DNA of 49,380 nucleotides from NCBI GenBank assembly GCA_013997645.1, contig PNKB01000014.1, forward strand, positions 1-49,380, read 5' to 3'. Positions 36,460 through 45,376 of this stretch are shown piece after piece. Source of the DNA: Cyanobacteria bacterium PR.3.49 (GTDB lineage Bacteria > Cyanobacteriota > Vampirovibrionia > Obscuribacterales > Obscuribacteraceae). A program made the translations under genes and the position numbers. Each line of letters opens with the position of its first letter. Position 1 is the first letter of the stretch. The notes under the pieces were generated by a model. The model searched no databases and had not been told where the DNA came from. It saw only the letters and a list, made by a program, of their open reading frames with translations.

Positions 36460-39400
36460 ATGGTTACGACGCCTAAAAAAGAAGAAGTAATGGAGTTCAT
36501 CAACCAGACAGTGGACAAAAAGCAGCTCGGTAAGTTGCTCGCCACAGTCTATGAGAAATACGGCACAGCGCGTACTGCTGAGCTCGCTAACTCTCTTAAG
36601 GACTTGGGATTTCAGTTCGCCACCAAAGCCGGCGTAACGATCTCAATCGATGACCTCGATGTACCTGAGGCAAAACGCGGCCTTATCTCCAGCGCCGAAA
36701 AAGAAATCGAAGCGGCACAAAGACGCTACGAGCGCGGCGAAATCACAGAAGTGGAACGCTACAACAAGGTTATCGACACCTGGTCCGCTACCACCGACCA
36801 ATTGACGAAAGAAGTGGTCGACAATTTCGACCGTCTCAACCCGGTATACATGATGGCATTCTCCGGCGCCCGGGGTAACATCTCCCAGGTCCGTCAGCTC
36901 GTCGGTATGCGGGGCTTGATGGCTGACTCTCAAGGTCAGATCATCGACTTGCCGATTAAGGCAAACTTCCGCGAAGGCTTGAACGTAACCGAGTACATCA
37001 TCTCCTCCTACGGCGCCAGAAAGGGTCTCGTAGATACAGCGCTCAAAACAGCCGACTCCGGGTATCTCACCCGCCGTCTGGTTGACGTCGCGCAGGATGT
37101 TATCGTCCGTGATCTGGACTGCGGCACCGTGCGCGGTATCGACATGCGCCCGATCAAAGAAGGCGACAAAGAAGTCGTTAACTTGGAAGAGCGCGTAGTC
37201 GGACGCAGCATGTCCGTCGATGTAGTCGATGTCGAAACCGGCGAAGTTCTTGCTAAGAGCGGCGAATCAATCAGTTTGATCTGGGCTAAGGAACACGCCA
37301 AAGCTCTGAAAAAACAGCCTTTCGTCAAAGTGCGCTCGCCATTGACTTGCGAAAGCCAATACGGCGTTTGCCAGAAGTGCTACGGCTATTCGATGACATC
37401 GAAGCGCCAGGTAGACGTCGGCGAAGCAATCGGTATTATCGCCGCGCAATCAATCGGTGAGCCTGGAACACAGCTGACCATGAGAACATTCCACACAGGC
37501 GGCGCCGTCGCCGGCGGATCGTCCCGTGTGCAGGTGAAAGCACCGCTCACAGGAACTCTGTCATTCAAGATTGCTTGCAAATCGGTGCGCACCGCTTACG
37601 GTGACATCGTGGAGCAAACCACTCGCGAAGGCGCAGTCAAATTCACCAATGAGAAGAAGGAATTGTCGGAATCGTTGCCGGTCGGCGCGTTGCTGATGAT
37701 CCCCAACGGCTCTGAGGTAACTGCCGGACAGGTAGTCGCCGAGTACGACCCGCCGGGCATGAAGAAAAATTTGACCGAGCGGGCGTCGAAAGATATCACC
37801 GCCGACATCTCCGGCCGGGTCGCTTTTGCAGGCTTCCAGGCAGACGAAAAACGCGACCGTCAGGGCAACATCTCCCGCACAGCCAACCGCGCCGGTATCA
37901 TCTGGGTACTGGAAGGCGACGTATACAACTTGCCGTCGGGCGCTCACGTGGTCGTCAAAGACGGTCAGGACGTGACTGCAAACGATGTTCTGGCTGAAAT
38001 CCAAATCACCACTGAACACGGCGGTGAAGTCAGATTCGGACCGGAACTGGAAACCGAAGTCGTGAAGAGCGGACGCAAAAACGTCACTCGCCTGGTCAAA
38101 GGCAAAGAGATGAACATTGTCATCGCTTCTGTCGGCGCCGGCAACGCCAAACTCGAAGGCGCCAAACAAGGCTACACCTGGAGAGTCAACAAGCAGAAAG
38201 AAGCCTACACCCTTAAAATCGGCGAAGGCGAAATTGTTGAAAACGGCAAAATCATCGCCGAACTGGTTGAAGACGGCACCAACGTCGTCACTACCGGTGG
38301 TGAGATCATTTATGACGGCGTAGAAATCGACGACCGCAGAGTGGTGACCAAACCAGGTCGCGTGCTCTTCGTTCCGGAAGAAGTTCACTTCATCTCGAAG
38401 GACAGCTCACTGAAGATGTGCGAGACCGGCGAGTTGGTTACTGCCGGACAGGAAGTCGTCAAAGACGTCTTCGCTCACATGGACGGAGTTGTCGAAATCG
38501 TTGCCGACAACGACATCATCCACGAAGTAATCATCCGTCCGGGCGACCTGCACGGCATCAATGATCCGACCGAAGTAAAAGTACAAGAAGGTCAGATTGT
38601 CGATCCGGGCACCGAAATCCTGGAAGGCATGAAGTACAAAGATCGCAAGATCGTCAACGTCATCGAGCGCGAAGACGGCACCATGCAATTGCTGGTTCGC
38701 CCGGTCGAAGAATATTGGATCGAGCCGCGCGAGACGAAGTTCAAGCACCGAGCAACCGACGAGAAGATCTCTTTGCGTTCGGTCACTCAATTGCTTTTCC
38801 GCGACAGAGAAAAAGTTCGCAACCTGCAAGGCGCACAACTGACTCGTACGTCCCTGGTTTTGCAAATGCAAGGACAATTGACGACCTTGAAGGGCTTGGT
38901 GGAAATCACCGACGACCTCAATATCGTCGTTCAAGAAAACATCCTGTTGCGTCGTGAACACGACATCAACGTCACCTTGCTTTCCGTTCAACACGGCGAC
39001 ATCGTCGATGCAAAATCAGCAGTTGCCACCACTCAAGTTCTAACCAAGAGTGCAGCCCGCGTTCAATTGTCCAAGACAGACGAACGCAGAATCCTGCTCA
39101 TCACGGAAGAACAACAAGTCGTGCACAAAGGCAAAGGCGCTGCCGTAGCCAAGGAAGGAGATCTCGTCAAACAAGGCGATGCTCTCACCAAGTCGACACC
39201 TTCTACCGTATCCGGTCAGGTCGTTAAGATCGAAGGTACCGACTACTTCGTCAGAAAAGGACGTCCGTATCTGATCTCAGTCAACACTCAATTGCAGAGT
39301 GAAGACGGAGCCCTGGTACAAAGAGGCGACTTGCTGGCAACACTGATCTTCGAAAGACAAAAGACCGGGGACATCGTTCAGGGTCTTCCGAGAGTCGAAG

Positions 39401-40146
39401 AATTGCTGGAAGCAAGAAAGCCGAAGGAAAGCGCGATTCTTGCAGAACGCGCCGGACGCGCCAAAGTGGTCACGGAAGATGACACCCATCGTCTCTATGT
39501 CGTCTACCCTGACGCCGGAGAAGAGGAAATCATCATTCCTGCCGGACTGAACATCGTTGTCGAAGACGGCGAAGACGTGCCCATCGGTAAAGCACTTACG
39601 GATGGTCCGCCCAACCCGCACGACGTGGTGCGCTTGCTCGGCATCGAAGCGGCTCAGAAATATCTGGTGGACGAAGTACAGTCCGTATATCGCTCACAAG
39701 GTGTAGAAATCGCCGACAAACACATTGAAGTTATCGTCCGTCAGATGACACGCAAAGTGCGCGTCGACGAGCCGGGCGAAACCATCTTGCTGCCAGGCGA
39801 ATTGATGGAGCGTTTCAGCATCGATCAAGAAAACGAGCGCTGCAGACAGCTCGGCATCAGAGAAGCTACTTTCACGCCGGTCCTGCTCGGTATCACCAAA
39901 GCCAGCTTGAACACGGAAAGCTTCATCTCTGCTGCTTCCTTCCAAGAAACAACCCGTATCCTCACGGAAGCTGCGGTTGAAGGTAAGAAGGACTGGCTGC
40001 GCGGCTTGAAAGAGAACGTCATCATCGGTCGCCTCATTCCTGCCGGCACCGGATTCCAGGGTCACACCCAGGCGCCGGAAGAAGAGGACGAGGAAGAGGA
40101 TATCTATCCTCCGATCGGCGAAGGCTCGTTCAACGTGCCTGCGTAA
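36460..40146 (+). CDS. rpoC2: RNA polymerase beta' subunit, C-terminal part, with cyanobacterial-type SI3 insertion
   Basis: The 1228-residue protein starts in the region following the active site and carries the bridge-helix neighbourhood (GARGNISQVRQLVGMRGLMA), the second zinc site (C221, C297, C304, C307) and the trigger-loop first half GEPGTQLTMRTFHTGG (ending at residue 348). The second half, TGDIVQGLPRVEELLEARKPKE, begins only near residue 969. The roughly 615 residues between are an SI3-type insertion, rich in beta-barrel repeats with G-x-V-x-A-G-Q-V patterns, as in cyanobacteria. GAGGA lies 6 nt before the ATG. The C-terminus is acidic (EEEDEEEDIYPP). Confidence 0.97.
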   Translation: MVTTPKKEEVMEFINQTVDKKQLGKLLATVYEKYGTARTAELANSLKDLGFQFATKAGVTISIDDLDVPEAKRGLISSAEKEIEAAQRRYERGEITEVERYNKVIDTWSATTDQLTKEVVDNFDRLNPVYMMAFSGARGNISQVRQLVGMRGLMADSQGQIIDLPIKANFREGLNVTEYIISSYGARKGLVDTALKTADSGYLTRRLVDVAQDVIVRDLDCGTVRGIDMRPIKEGDKEVVNLEERVVGRSMSVDVVDVETGEVLAKSGESISLIWAKEHAKALKKQPFVKVRSPLTCESQYGVCQKCYGYSMTSKRQVDVGEAIGIIAAQSIGEPGTQLTMRTFHTGGAVAGGSSRVQVKAPLTGTLSFKIACKSVRTAYGDIVEQTTREGAVKFTNEKKELSESLPVGALLMIPNGSEVTAGQVVAEYDPPGMKKNLTERASKDITADISGRVAFAGFQADEKRDRQGNISRTANRAGIIWVLEGDVYNLPSGAHVVVKDGQDVTANDVLAEIQITTEHGGEVRFGPELETEVVKSGRKNVTRLVKGKEMNIVIASVGAGNAKLEGAKQGYTWRVNKQKEAYTLKIGEGEIVENGKIIAELVEDGTNVVTTGGEIIYDGVEIDDRRVVTKPGRVLFVPEEVHFISKDSSLKMCETGELVTAGQEVVKDVFAHMDGVVEIVADNDIIHEVIIRPGDLHGINDPTEVKVQEGQIVDPGTEILEGMKYKDRKIVNVIEREDGTMQLLVRPVEEYWIEPRETKFKHRATDEKISLRSVTQLLFRDREKVRNLQGAQLTRTSLVLQMQGQLTTLKGLVEITDDLNIVVQENILLRREHDINVTLLSVQHGDIVDAKSAVATTQVLTKSAARVQLSKTDERRILLITEEQQVVHKGKGAAVAKEGDLVKQGDALTKSTPSTVSGQVVKIEGTDYFVRKGRPYLISVNTQLQSEDGALVQRGDLLATLIFERQKTGDIVQGLPRVEELLEARKPKESAILAERAGRAKVVTEDDTHRLYVVYPDAGEEEIIIPAGLNIVVEDGEDVPIGKALTDGPPNPHDVVRLLGIEAAQKYLVDEVQSVYRSQGVEIADKHIEVIVRQMTRKVRVDEPGETILLPGELMERFSIDQENERCRQLGIREATFTPVLLGITKASLNTESFISAASFQETTRILTEAAVEGKKDWLRGLKENVIIGRLIPAGTGFQGHTQAPEEEDEEEDIYPPIGEGSFNVPA

Positions 40147-40206
40147 AGAATGTAGGGCGACGATAGTCGCCGGTACACAAAATAAGAGGCTGCAAGCCAT
40201 CTTTGT

Positions 40207-40242
40207 AAGGGAGACGCTGAGCGTCTCCCTTGCCAATTTTTT
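40207..40242 (+). terminator. Rho-independent terminator of the rpo operon
   Basis: A perfect 12-bp palindrome with a one-base centre (40207-40231) is followed by six T at 40237-40242, 60 nt after the rpoC2 stop. Confidence 0.85.
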
Positions 40243-40339
40243 GCTCGTGCAAAAACCAGGTGTTTTTTTCATTGATTTTGTTTGAATTCGCTTCTTCAAT
40301 TGTTCACCTGCAGGTACTTCCAAATGACGCTCGTCCATC

Positions 40340-40369
40340 CATTCAGAAATTCCCGGGAATTCCTGAATG
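40340..40369. repeat. Near-perfect 30-nt palindrome centred on CCCGGG
   Basis: CATTCAGAAATTCCC is followed directly by GGGAATTCCTGAATG, mirror-complementary with one mismatch. The ends CATTCAG/CTGAATG also form the inner ends of the rpoB-rpoC1 hairpin. Confidence 0.6.
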
Positions 40370-40555
40370 AACAATGCTTAAAATTCAGACGCAGCTTGGA
40401 TTTCAGCGATTTTCGCTTCACCCAAAGAAGTTTCCCTCAAAGCACAGTCTCCGAGCGGGTTTTCAGCAAAACGCCTTAGGAAATTCCTGGGAAAATCTGA
40501 ATGCATGGAAGAATGCGAATTTACTACACCCTCGGTTGTGCGGTTTTCAACCTAA

Positions 40556-41197
40556 TTATCCATTCTCGGCGTCATGAACCAAATTTTTCGAGTATTCATC
40601 GGACTTTGCAAAATCACCGACATACGAATAGAAGTCGATCAATTCGTTTAATTCAGCGGCACTATCGCCGCGAAGTAAGAGTATTCGCTCGACTTCTTTC
40701 TTCTGCATGATTTTGAATAATCTCGGTGCAAAGCGCGCATACAACATAAGTCCAAATAAGACGGTGGTCGGCATTGCAATTGCAAACCCTCTTGCCGCAA
40801 TAGTCCCATATGCTTCTCGGAAAAAGAAGAGACTAACCGAACCTATAGCCCCGAAAACAGACAGAGTGCAGACCAATCCAAGGATTTTTGGCACAGTTAC
40901 CTTATCACGTTCGCGATTTTGCAAAATTCCCTTGTGCGAATAGATGCGCACGTTTCCACAGTGGCAAGGAATGAATTGCCAAACAATTGCCAATGGCAAC
41001 AAGACCATAGTTCCTAAGAAAGCAACACTCGCGATCTGCTCGCTTATCTCGCTTTGAGCAAAACAGTAATAGGCAATTGCATAATTGAAGACGCACATCA
41101 CCATTGCCAATCCGGAATAGAAAGAGATTCCATGCACCCTATAGCGATGGTGGTCATCACGCAGGTATTTCCGGTCTTCCTCGGCAATTTCAAACAT
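40556..41197 (-). CDS. Membrane protein with C-terminal TPR-like hairpin (paralogue B)
   Basis: The ATG at 41197 overlaps the stop of the upstream paralogue by 8 nt, indicating translational coupling; an earlier start would overlap much more. The 213-residue protein has four predicted transmembrane helices in two pairs and a CHCG pair between them (PCHCGNVRIYSHKG). The C-terminal cytosolic part, EVERILLLRGDSAAELNELI and FYSYVGDFAKSDEYSKNLV, matches the end of the upstream protein. Function unknown; the tail resembles a helical protein-binding hairpin. Confidence 0.65.
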   Translation of the reverse strand: MFEIAEEDRKYLRDDHHRYRVHGISFYSGLAMVMCVFNYAIAYYCFAQSEISEQIASVAFLGTMVLLPLAIVWQFIPCHCGNVRIYSHKGILQNRERDKVTVPKILGLVCTLSVFGAIGSVSLFFFREAYGTIAARGFAIAMPTTVLFGLMLYARFAPRLFKIMQKKEVERILLLRGDSAAELNELIDFYSYVGDFAKSDEYSKNLVHDAENG

Positions 41198-42053
41198 CTG
41201 CTTTCTTGCCTTCAACTTTCGTTTGCTCAGCTTGCACAATCAACATTCGAGAATACTGGTCTGCTCTTTCGAAGTTACCAATGCGCGAGTAGAATTCAAT
41301 GAGCTCTTCCAGTTCTCCGGCGGTCTGCCCTGTAAACGATAAAAGGCGCTCCACCTCAGCTACTGGCATGAAACGCTTTTTGGGCTTAACAACACTCGCG
41401 GCAAAGACTAATACCGCTAAAAGAGCAGTTGGCACTGCCATCGCTGCAGCAGAATATGCTTTTCCTGCTGGAAAAAATTGATGAAACAATTCAGCTAAAA
41501 GAGCGCCGCTGCCTAACAAGATGCCGATGATGCCAATGCAAATAGCGGATACAACTGTGATGCTCCTTAGGGCGCTTGGCAAAGATCGATTTGACGGCGA
41601 ATCGTAAAACCGGGAGAACCAGTATCGCTCGCGCCGCGACAAAACTTTTATGAATCCGCATTGGCACGACTTTGCGGTTTGACTTATGAACAAGGCACCG
41701 CACGGCAGCATTATCATCATGCACAGTGTGCTAACAGCCAAGCTGATATCACTTCGGGTCAGATGATAGCAAGTCATCGATGCACCGAAGGCTACTGATG
41801 TCCAGCCAAAGAATTTTGGAAACTGACTCCGATGCTCGCTAATCGAATGTTCTCGATAAACAAACTGCATTTCTCTGTCCATCAGTGGAGGAGCGTAAAT
41901 TAAATCGTGAACCGAACTTCCAGCCTCGAGTGCTCTGCGCTCGACAAACTTGGCATACTTAACTGCATCGGCTTTATCTTCCGCATAGCAAACTAAGGCG
42001 AGCAAAACAATCGCGGGGATAGAAATGGAAATTGCTACTGGATCAATTGTCAA
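41190..42053 (-). CDS. Membrane protein with C-terminal TPR-like hairpin (paralogue A)
   Basis: The 287-residue protein has an N-terminal hydrophobic helix (ISISIPAIVLLALVCYAE), then two pairs of transmembrane helices flanking a CQCG motif equivalent to CHCG in its neighbour, and a C-terminal segment EVERLLSFTGQTAGELEELI followed by FYSRIGNFERADQYSRML. The two genes clearly arose by duplication. It is first in a two-gene operon transcribed away from the small membrane gene at 42229. Function unknown. Confidence 0.65.
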   Translation of the reverse strand: MTIDPVAISISIPAIVLLALVCYAEDKADAVKYAKFVERRALEAGSSVHDLIYAPPLMDREMQFVYREHSISEHRSQFPKFFGWTSVAFGASMTCYHLTRSDISLAVSTLCMMIMLPCGALFISQTAKSCQCGFIKVLSRRERYWFSRFYDSPSNRSLPSALRSITVVSAICIGIIGILLGSGALLAELFHQFFPAGKAYSAAAMAVPTALLAVLVFAASVVKPKKRFMPVAEVERLLSFTGQTAGELEELIEFYSRIGNFERADQYSRMLIVQAEQTKVEGKKADV

Positions 42054-42228
42054 AATAACTCCCTCTGTTCATATTCTTGATCATGCAATTCTTTTCGCCA
42101 AGCCGGTTTTTCCCTCTGCGGCGTGGAAGCGACTCAATAGCGGCCCTCTCCACGTCCCGGCCCGAAGGTCTTATACTTATGGCAGGCAACAGTTTTGGAA
42201 ACCCAAAAAACCAGGAAACCCGGAAACC

Positions 42229-42438
42229 ATGGAAAAACGGCAAGAAGGTAGCAATGTCGAATGGAAGCACCTCAAAAGAGTCTTGCCGTTTGCCCTTTTA
42301 GTCGTCCTGGCAATGATTTACGGACTTAGCTTCTTCTACGCAAATTTAAGCGAATCGAAGCAAAAAAAGCGGAGCGGCTCCGCGTACCAGCCGACCTTAG
42401 AAATTGATCCTGTAACTCATAAATACGTAGCAAAATAG
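42229..42438 (+). CDS. Small single-pass membrane protein (69 aa)
   Basis: From ATG 42229 the protein has a charged N-terminus (MEKRQEGSNVEWKHLKR), one transmembrane helix (VLPFALLVVLAMIYGLSFFYA) and a short polar C-terminus. TTATACT at about 42171-42177 could be a -10 element. Longer in-frame starts (42025) overlap the divergent membrane gene and look unlikely. No family is recognised. Confidence 0.5.
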   Translation: MEKRQEGSNVEWKHLKRVLPFALLVVLAMIYGLSFFYANLSESKQKKRSGSAYQPTLEIDPVTHKYVAK

Positions 42439-42489
42439 CGCACGTGCCGAAATAGCGCAGGTGACGCATTGCCAATCGTGCGCGTCGAT

Positions 42490-43320
42490 TTACTTCTTTT
42501 TCTCTGCGTTCTTCTTATCCAGCTTTGGATCGACCCATTCGCTGAAGCTGTCGAAAACGTCTTTGCTGACAGGGTCCACCATCACTTCGTCCTGGGTTTT
42601 CTTGCGAACATATCCTTTGGGTGCATCAACAGAAACAACCTGACCATCAGCCTTTACGACCGCGGTGGTTGAAAGGCTTTCAAACCATCCTTTGCTGGCA
42701 TCTTCAATGAACAAGCGGAATGGAAGTCCTTTTACTTTCGGTGGAAGCTGGTATATCTTCGACAGTAGTTGCTGACTCTCAACGGGCGGCACGATGTCGC
42801 GAAACGTCCAGTATGTGGCTTTCACAATGAAAGGCGCGCCAAGTTTCTTGGACGCCATTTTTGGTTTTGAAGCCATCTTGTAACGCCAAAGTTGATGACC
42901 GAGATGCTGTGTCGGCCCGTCCAGTTTCCAGGTCGCGGAATTGAGTTCTACGCGTTCCGCACCGAACAGTCTGGAAGACATCTCGCCCTGAAATTTGGAA
43001 AACGGCATGACGCAATATGTCTGCGATTTCTTGTTGTACATGGTCACGTCCCAGCTCGGAGCTTTGGCCGCGATGACCACACCGGTTCGCAGGTTTTCGC
43101 TGCGAATGCCTTCGCTTGTCACAAGCGTTTTGTGAGGACCGCCACCTTCTCCATCCTGTGAAATCATCCAGGCACCTGAAGTTTTCTCCGCTGCAAAAAC
43201 AGGTGAAGTCTGCACTAGTACGAGTGCCGTGGTTAACACTGAAGCAGAAGCAAACTTTAGTGCAGACGCAGACGCGTTGCCTGACAGCATCGCTGCGATG
43301 TGTTTCATCAAACCAGCCAT
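42490..43320 (-). CDS. Secreted protein of unknown function (276 aa)
   Basis: The N-terminus is a long signal peptide ending PVFAAEK near residue 44. The mature part is beta-rich and rich in Lys, with WMISQDGEGGGPHKTLVTSEGIRSE, reminiscent of periplasmic outer-membrane lipoprotein-sorting or DUF4412-like folds, but I cannot assign a family. The C-terminus is Lys-rich (KLDKKNAEKKK). It is encoded 9 nt downstream of the caspase-like gene on the same strand, so the two exported proteins are probably made together. Confidence 0.65.
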   Translation of the reverse strand: MAGLMKHIAAMLSGNASASALKFASASVLTTALVLVQTSPVFAAEKTSGAWMISQDGEGGGPHKTLVTSEGIRSENLRTGVVIAAKAPSWDVTMYNKKSQTYCVMPFSKFQGEMSSRLFGAERVELNSATWKLDGPTQHLGHQLWRYKMASKPKMASKKLGAPFIVKATYWTFRDIVPPVESQQLLSKIYQLPPKVKGLPFRLFIEDASKGWFESLSTTAVVKADGQVVSVDAPKGYVRKKTQDEVMVDPVSKDVFDSFSEWVDPKLDKKNAEKKK

Positions 43321-43329
43321 TAGTTCAAC

Positions 43330-44589
43330 CTACTTCATCCTGGACAAGCTGACCCATTCATCCCAACTGTTGTCGTGACCGTCGTAGTGAATGAAGTATT
43401 CGTTGTCGCGGCGCTTGAGAATTTTTGCCGGCCAAAATTCGTTTTTCCACAATACCTCGCATGCATCTCCAACTTGAAATTCACTGCGGGTGGTGGCAGG
43501 TGCCAGACCATTCAATGGTTCGCCATCGATCTCGCGCACTTTATCAAAGGCACACCATTCATCCTGATCGGCAGTGTCATAGCCGATTTGGACCCAGTGA
43601 ATACGTGCTTGGTCATCCTTCTGTCCGATCAATTTGGCTTTGTACCATTTCGTGCCGTACTTAGCCTCGACAAGGCGCGGTATGACTTCATCGGGAAAGT
43701 TGACTTTACTCAGACAGAAGTTCGCTGGAAAACCATTGCTGCTGTTAACGCCCGCAGCTTGATTGTCGATCGATTTCATTTCCTGAGTAACGTACTTGGC
43801 GAGATCGATGAATGAAACTTTGCCGTCCCCGTCTAAATCGACAAATTTGTGACCGCGCAAACCATCAAGCAATGCTTGAGAGAACGTCCAATTGCTCGTA
43901 GAACTGACAGGCGGTGCAGCGGATGTCACCATGCCGAATTGATAGTTGCCTGGCTGTTTGTTTAGAGACAGGCCGATCGAACCGGATGAACAACAATCTG
44001 CAAAGAAGAGTGCTTGCGACCCGCGAAAATCCTTCTTCAATTTCGAGGCAATTTTCTTCGTCGAGATTGCGTTGTCGTTGGTGGAAACATCATAGTTGGC
44101 GTAATAGCCATTGCCGGAATTGTCCAACCATCCGTGTCCGCAGTAATAGAATACGAGCGTGTCGCCTTCACTGGATTTCTCGAGCAAGTCGTCAAAGCTA
44201 TTTTCCAAATTGGACAGTGTAGCGTCGGCATCGGACAGATAGACAATCTTGTCCGACGGCACGCCTTGCGCGCGGAAAAATTCCGCCAACTCGGCGTCGC
44301 GGCGAGCCTTCGGTGTGAATTGCGCATAGCTTTTGTCTCGCCATCGCAATACGCCAGCAACAAAAACGAGTGTTTTTTTAGGATCCCAGGACCGCGAGGT
44401 ATCAGCCGTCGATGCAACATTTGAGGCGCTTTGACTTGATGAGTTCTCGTCCGCATCGGCGGACAGCGGGCTCATTAAGAATGCCATCGCAATCACCAGA
44501 AAAACTGGGAGTACCGAGGGTTTCCGAGCTGAAGATTTCCTATCTGAAGATTTCCGAGCCGAGGACTTCCGAGCTGTGAGTTTCCGCAT
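43330..44589 (-). CDS. Secreted caspase-fold peptidase with EF-hand and two Tudor-like domains
   Basis: Numbering from ATG 44589 (GTG 44610 is possible; neither has a clear ribosome site). Residues 1-45 hold a basic Ser/Lys/Arg repeat and a signal anchor. Residues 70-240 are a C14 caspase/metacaspase fold with the catalytic His152 in FYYCGHG and the nucleophile Cys200 in FADCCSSG. DLDGDGKVSFID (251-262) is a canonical EF-hand or dockerin-like calcium loop. Two C-terminal modules (about 307-355, 372-417) have the VEAKYGTKWYKAKL...W and CEVLWKNEFWPAKIL...HYDGHDNSWDEWV patterns of Tudor-knot/chromo-barrel domains, rare in bacteria. Calcium could gate activity, as in metacaspases. Substrate unknown. 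Confidence 0.85.
   Translation of the reverse strand: MRKLTARKSSARKSSDRKSSARKPSVLPVFLVIAMAFLMSPLSADADENSSSQSASNVASTADTSRSWDPKKTLVFVAGVLRWRDKSYAQFTPKARRDAELAEFFRAQGVPSDKIVYLSDADATLSNLENSFDDLLEKSSEGDTLVFYYCGHGWLDNSGNGYYANYDVSTNDNAISTKKIASKLKKDFRGSQALFFADCCSSGSIGLSLNKQPGNYQFGMVTSAAPPVSSTSNWTFSQALLDGLRGHKFVDLDGDGKVSFIDLAKYVTQEMKSIDNQAAGVNSSNGFPANFCLSKVNFPDEVIPRLVEAKYGTKWYKAKLIGQKDDQARIHWVQIGYDTADQDEWCAFDKVREIDGEPLNGLAPATTRSEFQVGDACEVLWKNEFWPAKILKRRDNEYFIHYDGHDNSWDEWVSLSRMK
44518..44585. repeat. Short tandem repeat encoding the basic N-terminus of the caspase-like protein
   Basis: About four imperfect 15-nt units of the form TTTCCGAGCTGAAGA encode repeated RKSSA/D pentapeptides in front of the signal anchor. 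The number of copies may vary between strains. Confidence 0.6.
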
Positions 44590-44664
44590 GGACAAAATCA
44601 CGTTATGCACTGCGCCGCTCCTGCCGACCCGCGTCGGCTGAGAAGTAACTATGCCAAACGATGA

Positions 44665-45087
44665 TTATCCTTTCAAAATCTGCTGAGCGTCAAACCGCTT
44701 GCGGATTCGATGAGTGAGAAAGTAAGTCGAGGCTTTTCTGCCCGGGTTGCACTTCTGGTCGAGCAGAAGATGCGCCAGGATCGAAACGGTCACGCCGACC
44801 CTGTAGGGCTGGCGGGTCGGTCCGCGGAAAAGGAGGAAGAAAAGAGCAAGCAATTCATATGAATGCAAAGGAAGGTAGAGTTTGCCACTGTAATGTTCGT
44901 GAGCTGCCTCGTTGAATCGCGCCCAGTTGGGCTTCCAGCCGTGTGCTCTCACGTAGTCAACAAGATGATCGAGGTCAATCAGCCAACCCACGAAAAAACT
45001 CGCCAGGGCAGCCGGGCGCGAGCGATAGCGCCAATAGCTCAGCGTTGCAATACCCGCTGAGGTGATGATATGTCCTACTGTTCTCAT
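44665..45087 (-). CDS. YdjM-like inner-membrane protein (putative metal-dependent hydrolase family)
   Basis: From ATG 45087 (GGAAAGGAAG upstream) the protein is 140 aa with three to four hydrophobic helices. The His/Asp pattern VGWLIDLDHLVDYV, followed by HEHYSG and LHSYELLALFF, then ILAHLLLDQKC, is like the YdjM (LexA-binding, membrane hydrolase) family, in which these residues would bind metal. It lies upstream of the caspase-like gene on the same strand. The family assignment rests on pattern only and the activity of that family is itself unproven. Confidence 0.6.
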   Translation of the reverse strand: MRTVGHIITSAGIATLSYWRYRSRPAALASFFVGWLIDLDHLVDYVRAHGWKPNWARFNEAAHEHYSGKLYLPLHSYELLALFFLLFRGPTRQPYRVGVTVSILAHLLLDQKCNPGRKASTYFLTHRIRKRFDAQQILKG

Positions 45088-45348
45088 TACAATGGGCTTC
45101 CTTTCCGCCGGCGCCGGTTTGCGGCTAAAACTGTTAACGAAATAAGGCAAGTGAGCGCTTTTGAACCACAACCACCTGCCATAATTGTGTGCGTGCTAGA
45201 AGTACTGTGATATATACCCACTTTTACAGCATATTACGTGGAGCGCGCAAAAAGTAAACTTTCAAATTCCTGACCAGGCAAAGGGCTGCTGGGAATTTGT
45301 TTAAAAGTAAGACAGGCGAGCAACTCGCATATCCAGTTATGATGAGCC

Positions 45349-45362
45349 TTCGAAGCTTCGAA
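45349..45362. promoter_or_regulatory. Perfect 14-bp palindrome in the leader of the TPR-NHL gene
   Basis: TTCGAAGCTTCGAA lies 14 nt before the ATG at 45377 and just after a -10-like TATGAT (45338-45343). It could be a dimeric regulator site. Confidence 0.35.
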
Positions 45363-45376
45363 ACAAACGGGTGATT

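Larger units (their letters stand above)
40147..40555. other. Intergenic region after the rpo operon
   Basis: About 400 bases with no gene that I can support. It contains the operon terminator (40207-40242), a near-perfect 30-nt palindrome (40340-40369) and a partly related sequence near 40480-40505. Open frames here lack ribosome sites. Confidence 0.5.
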
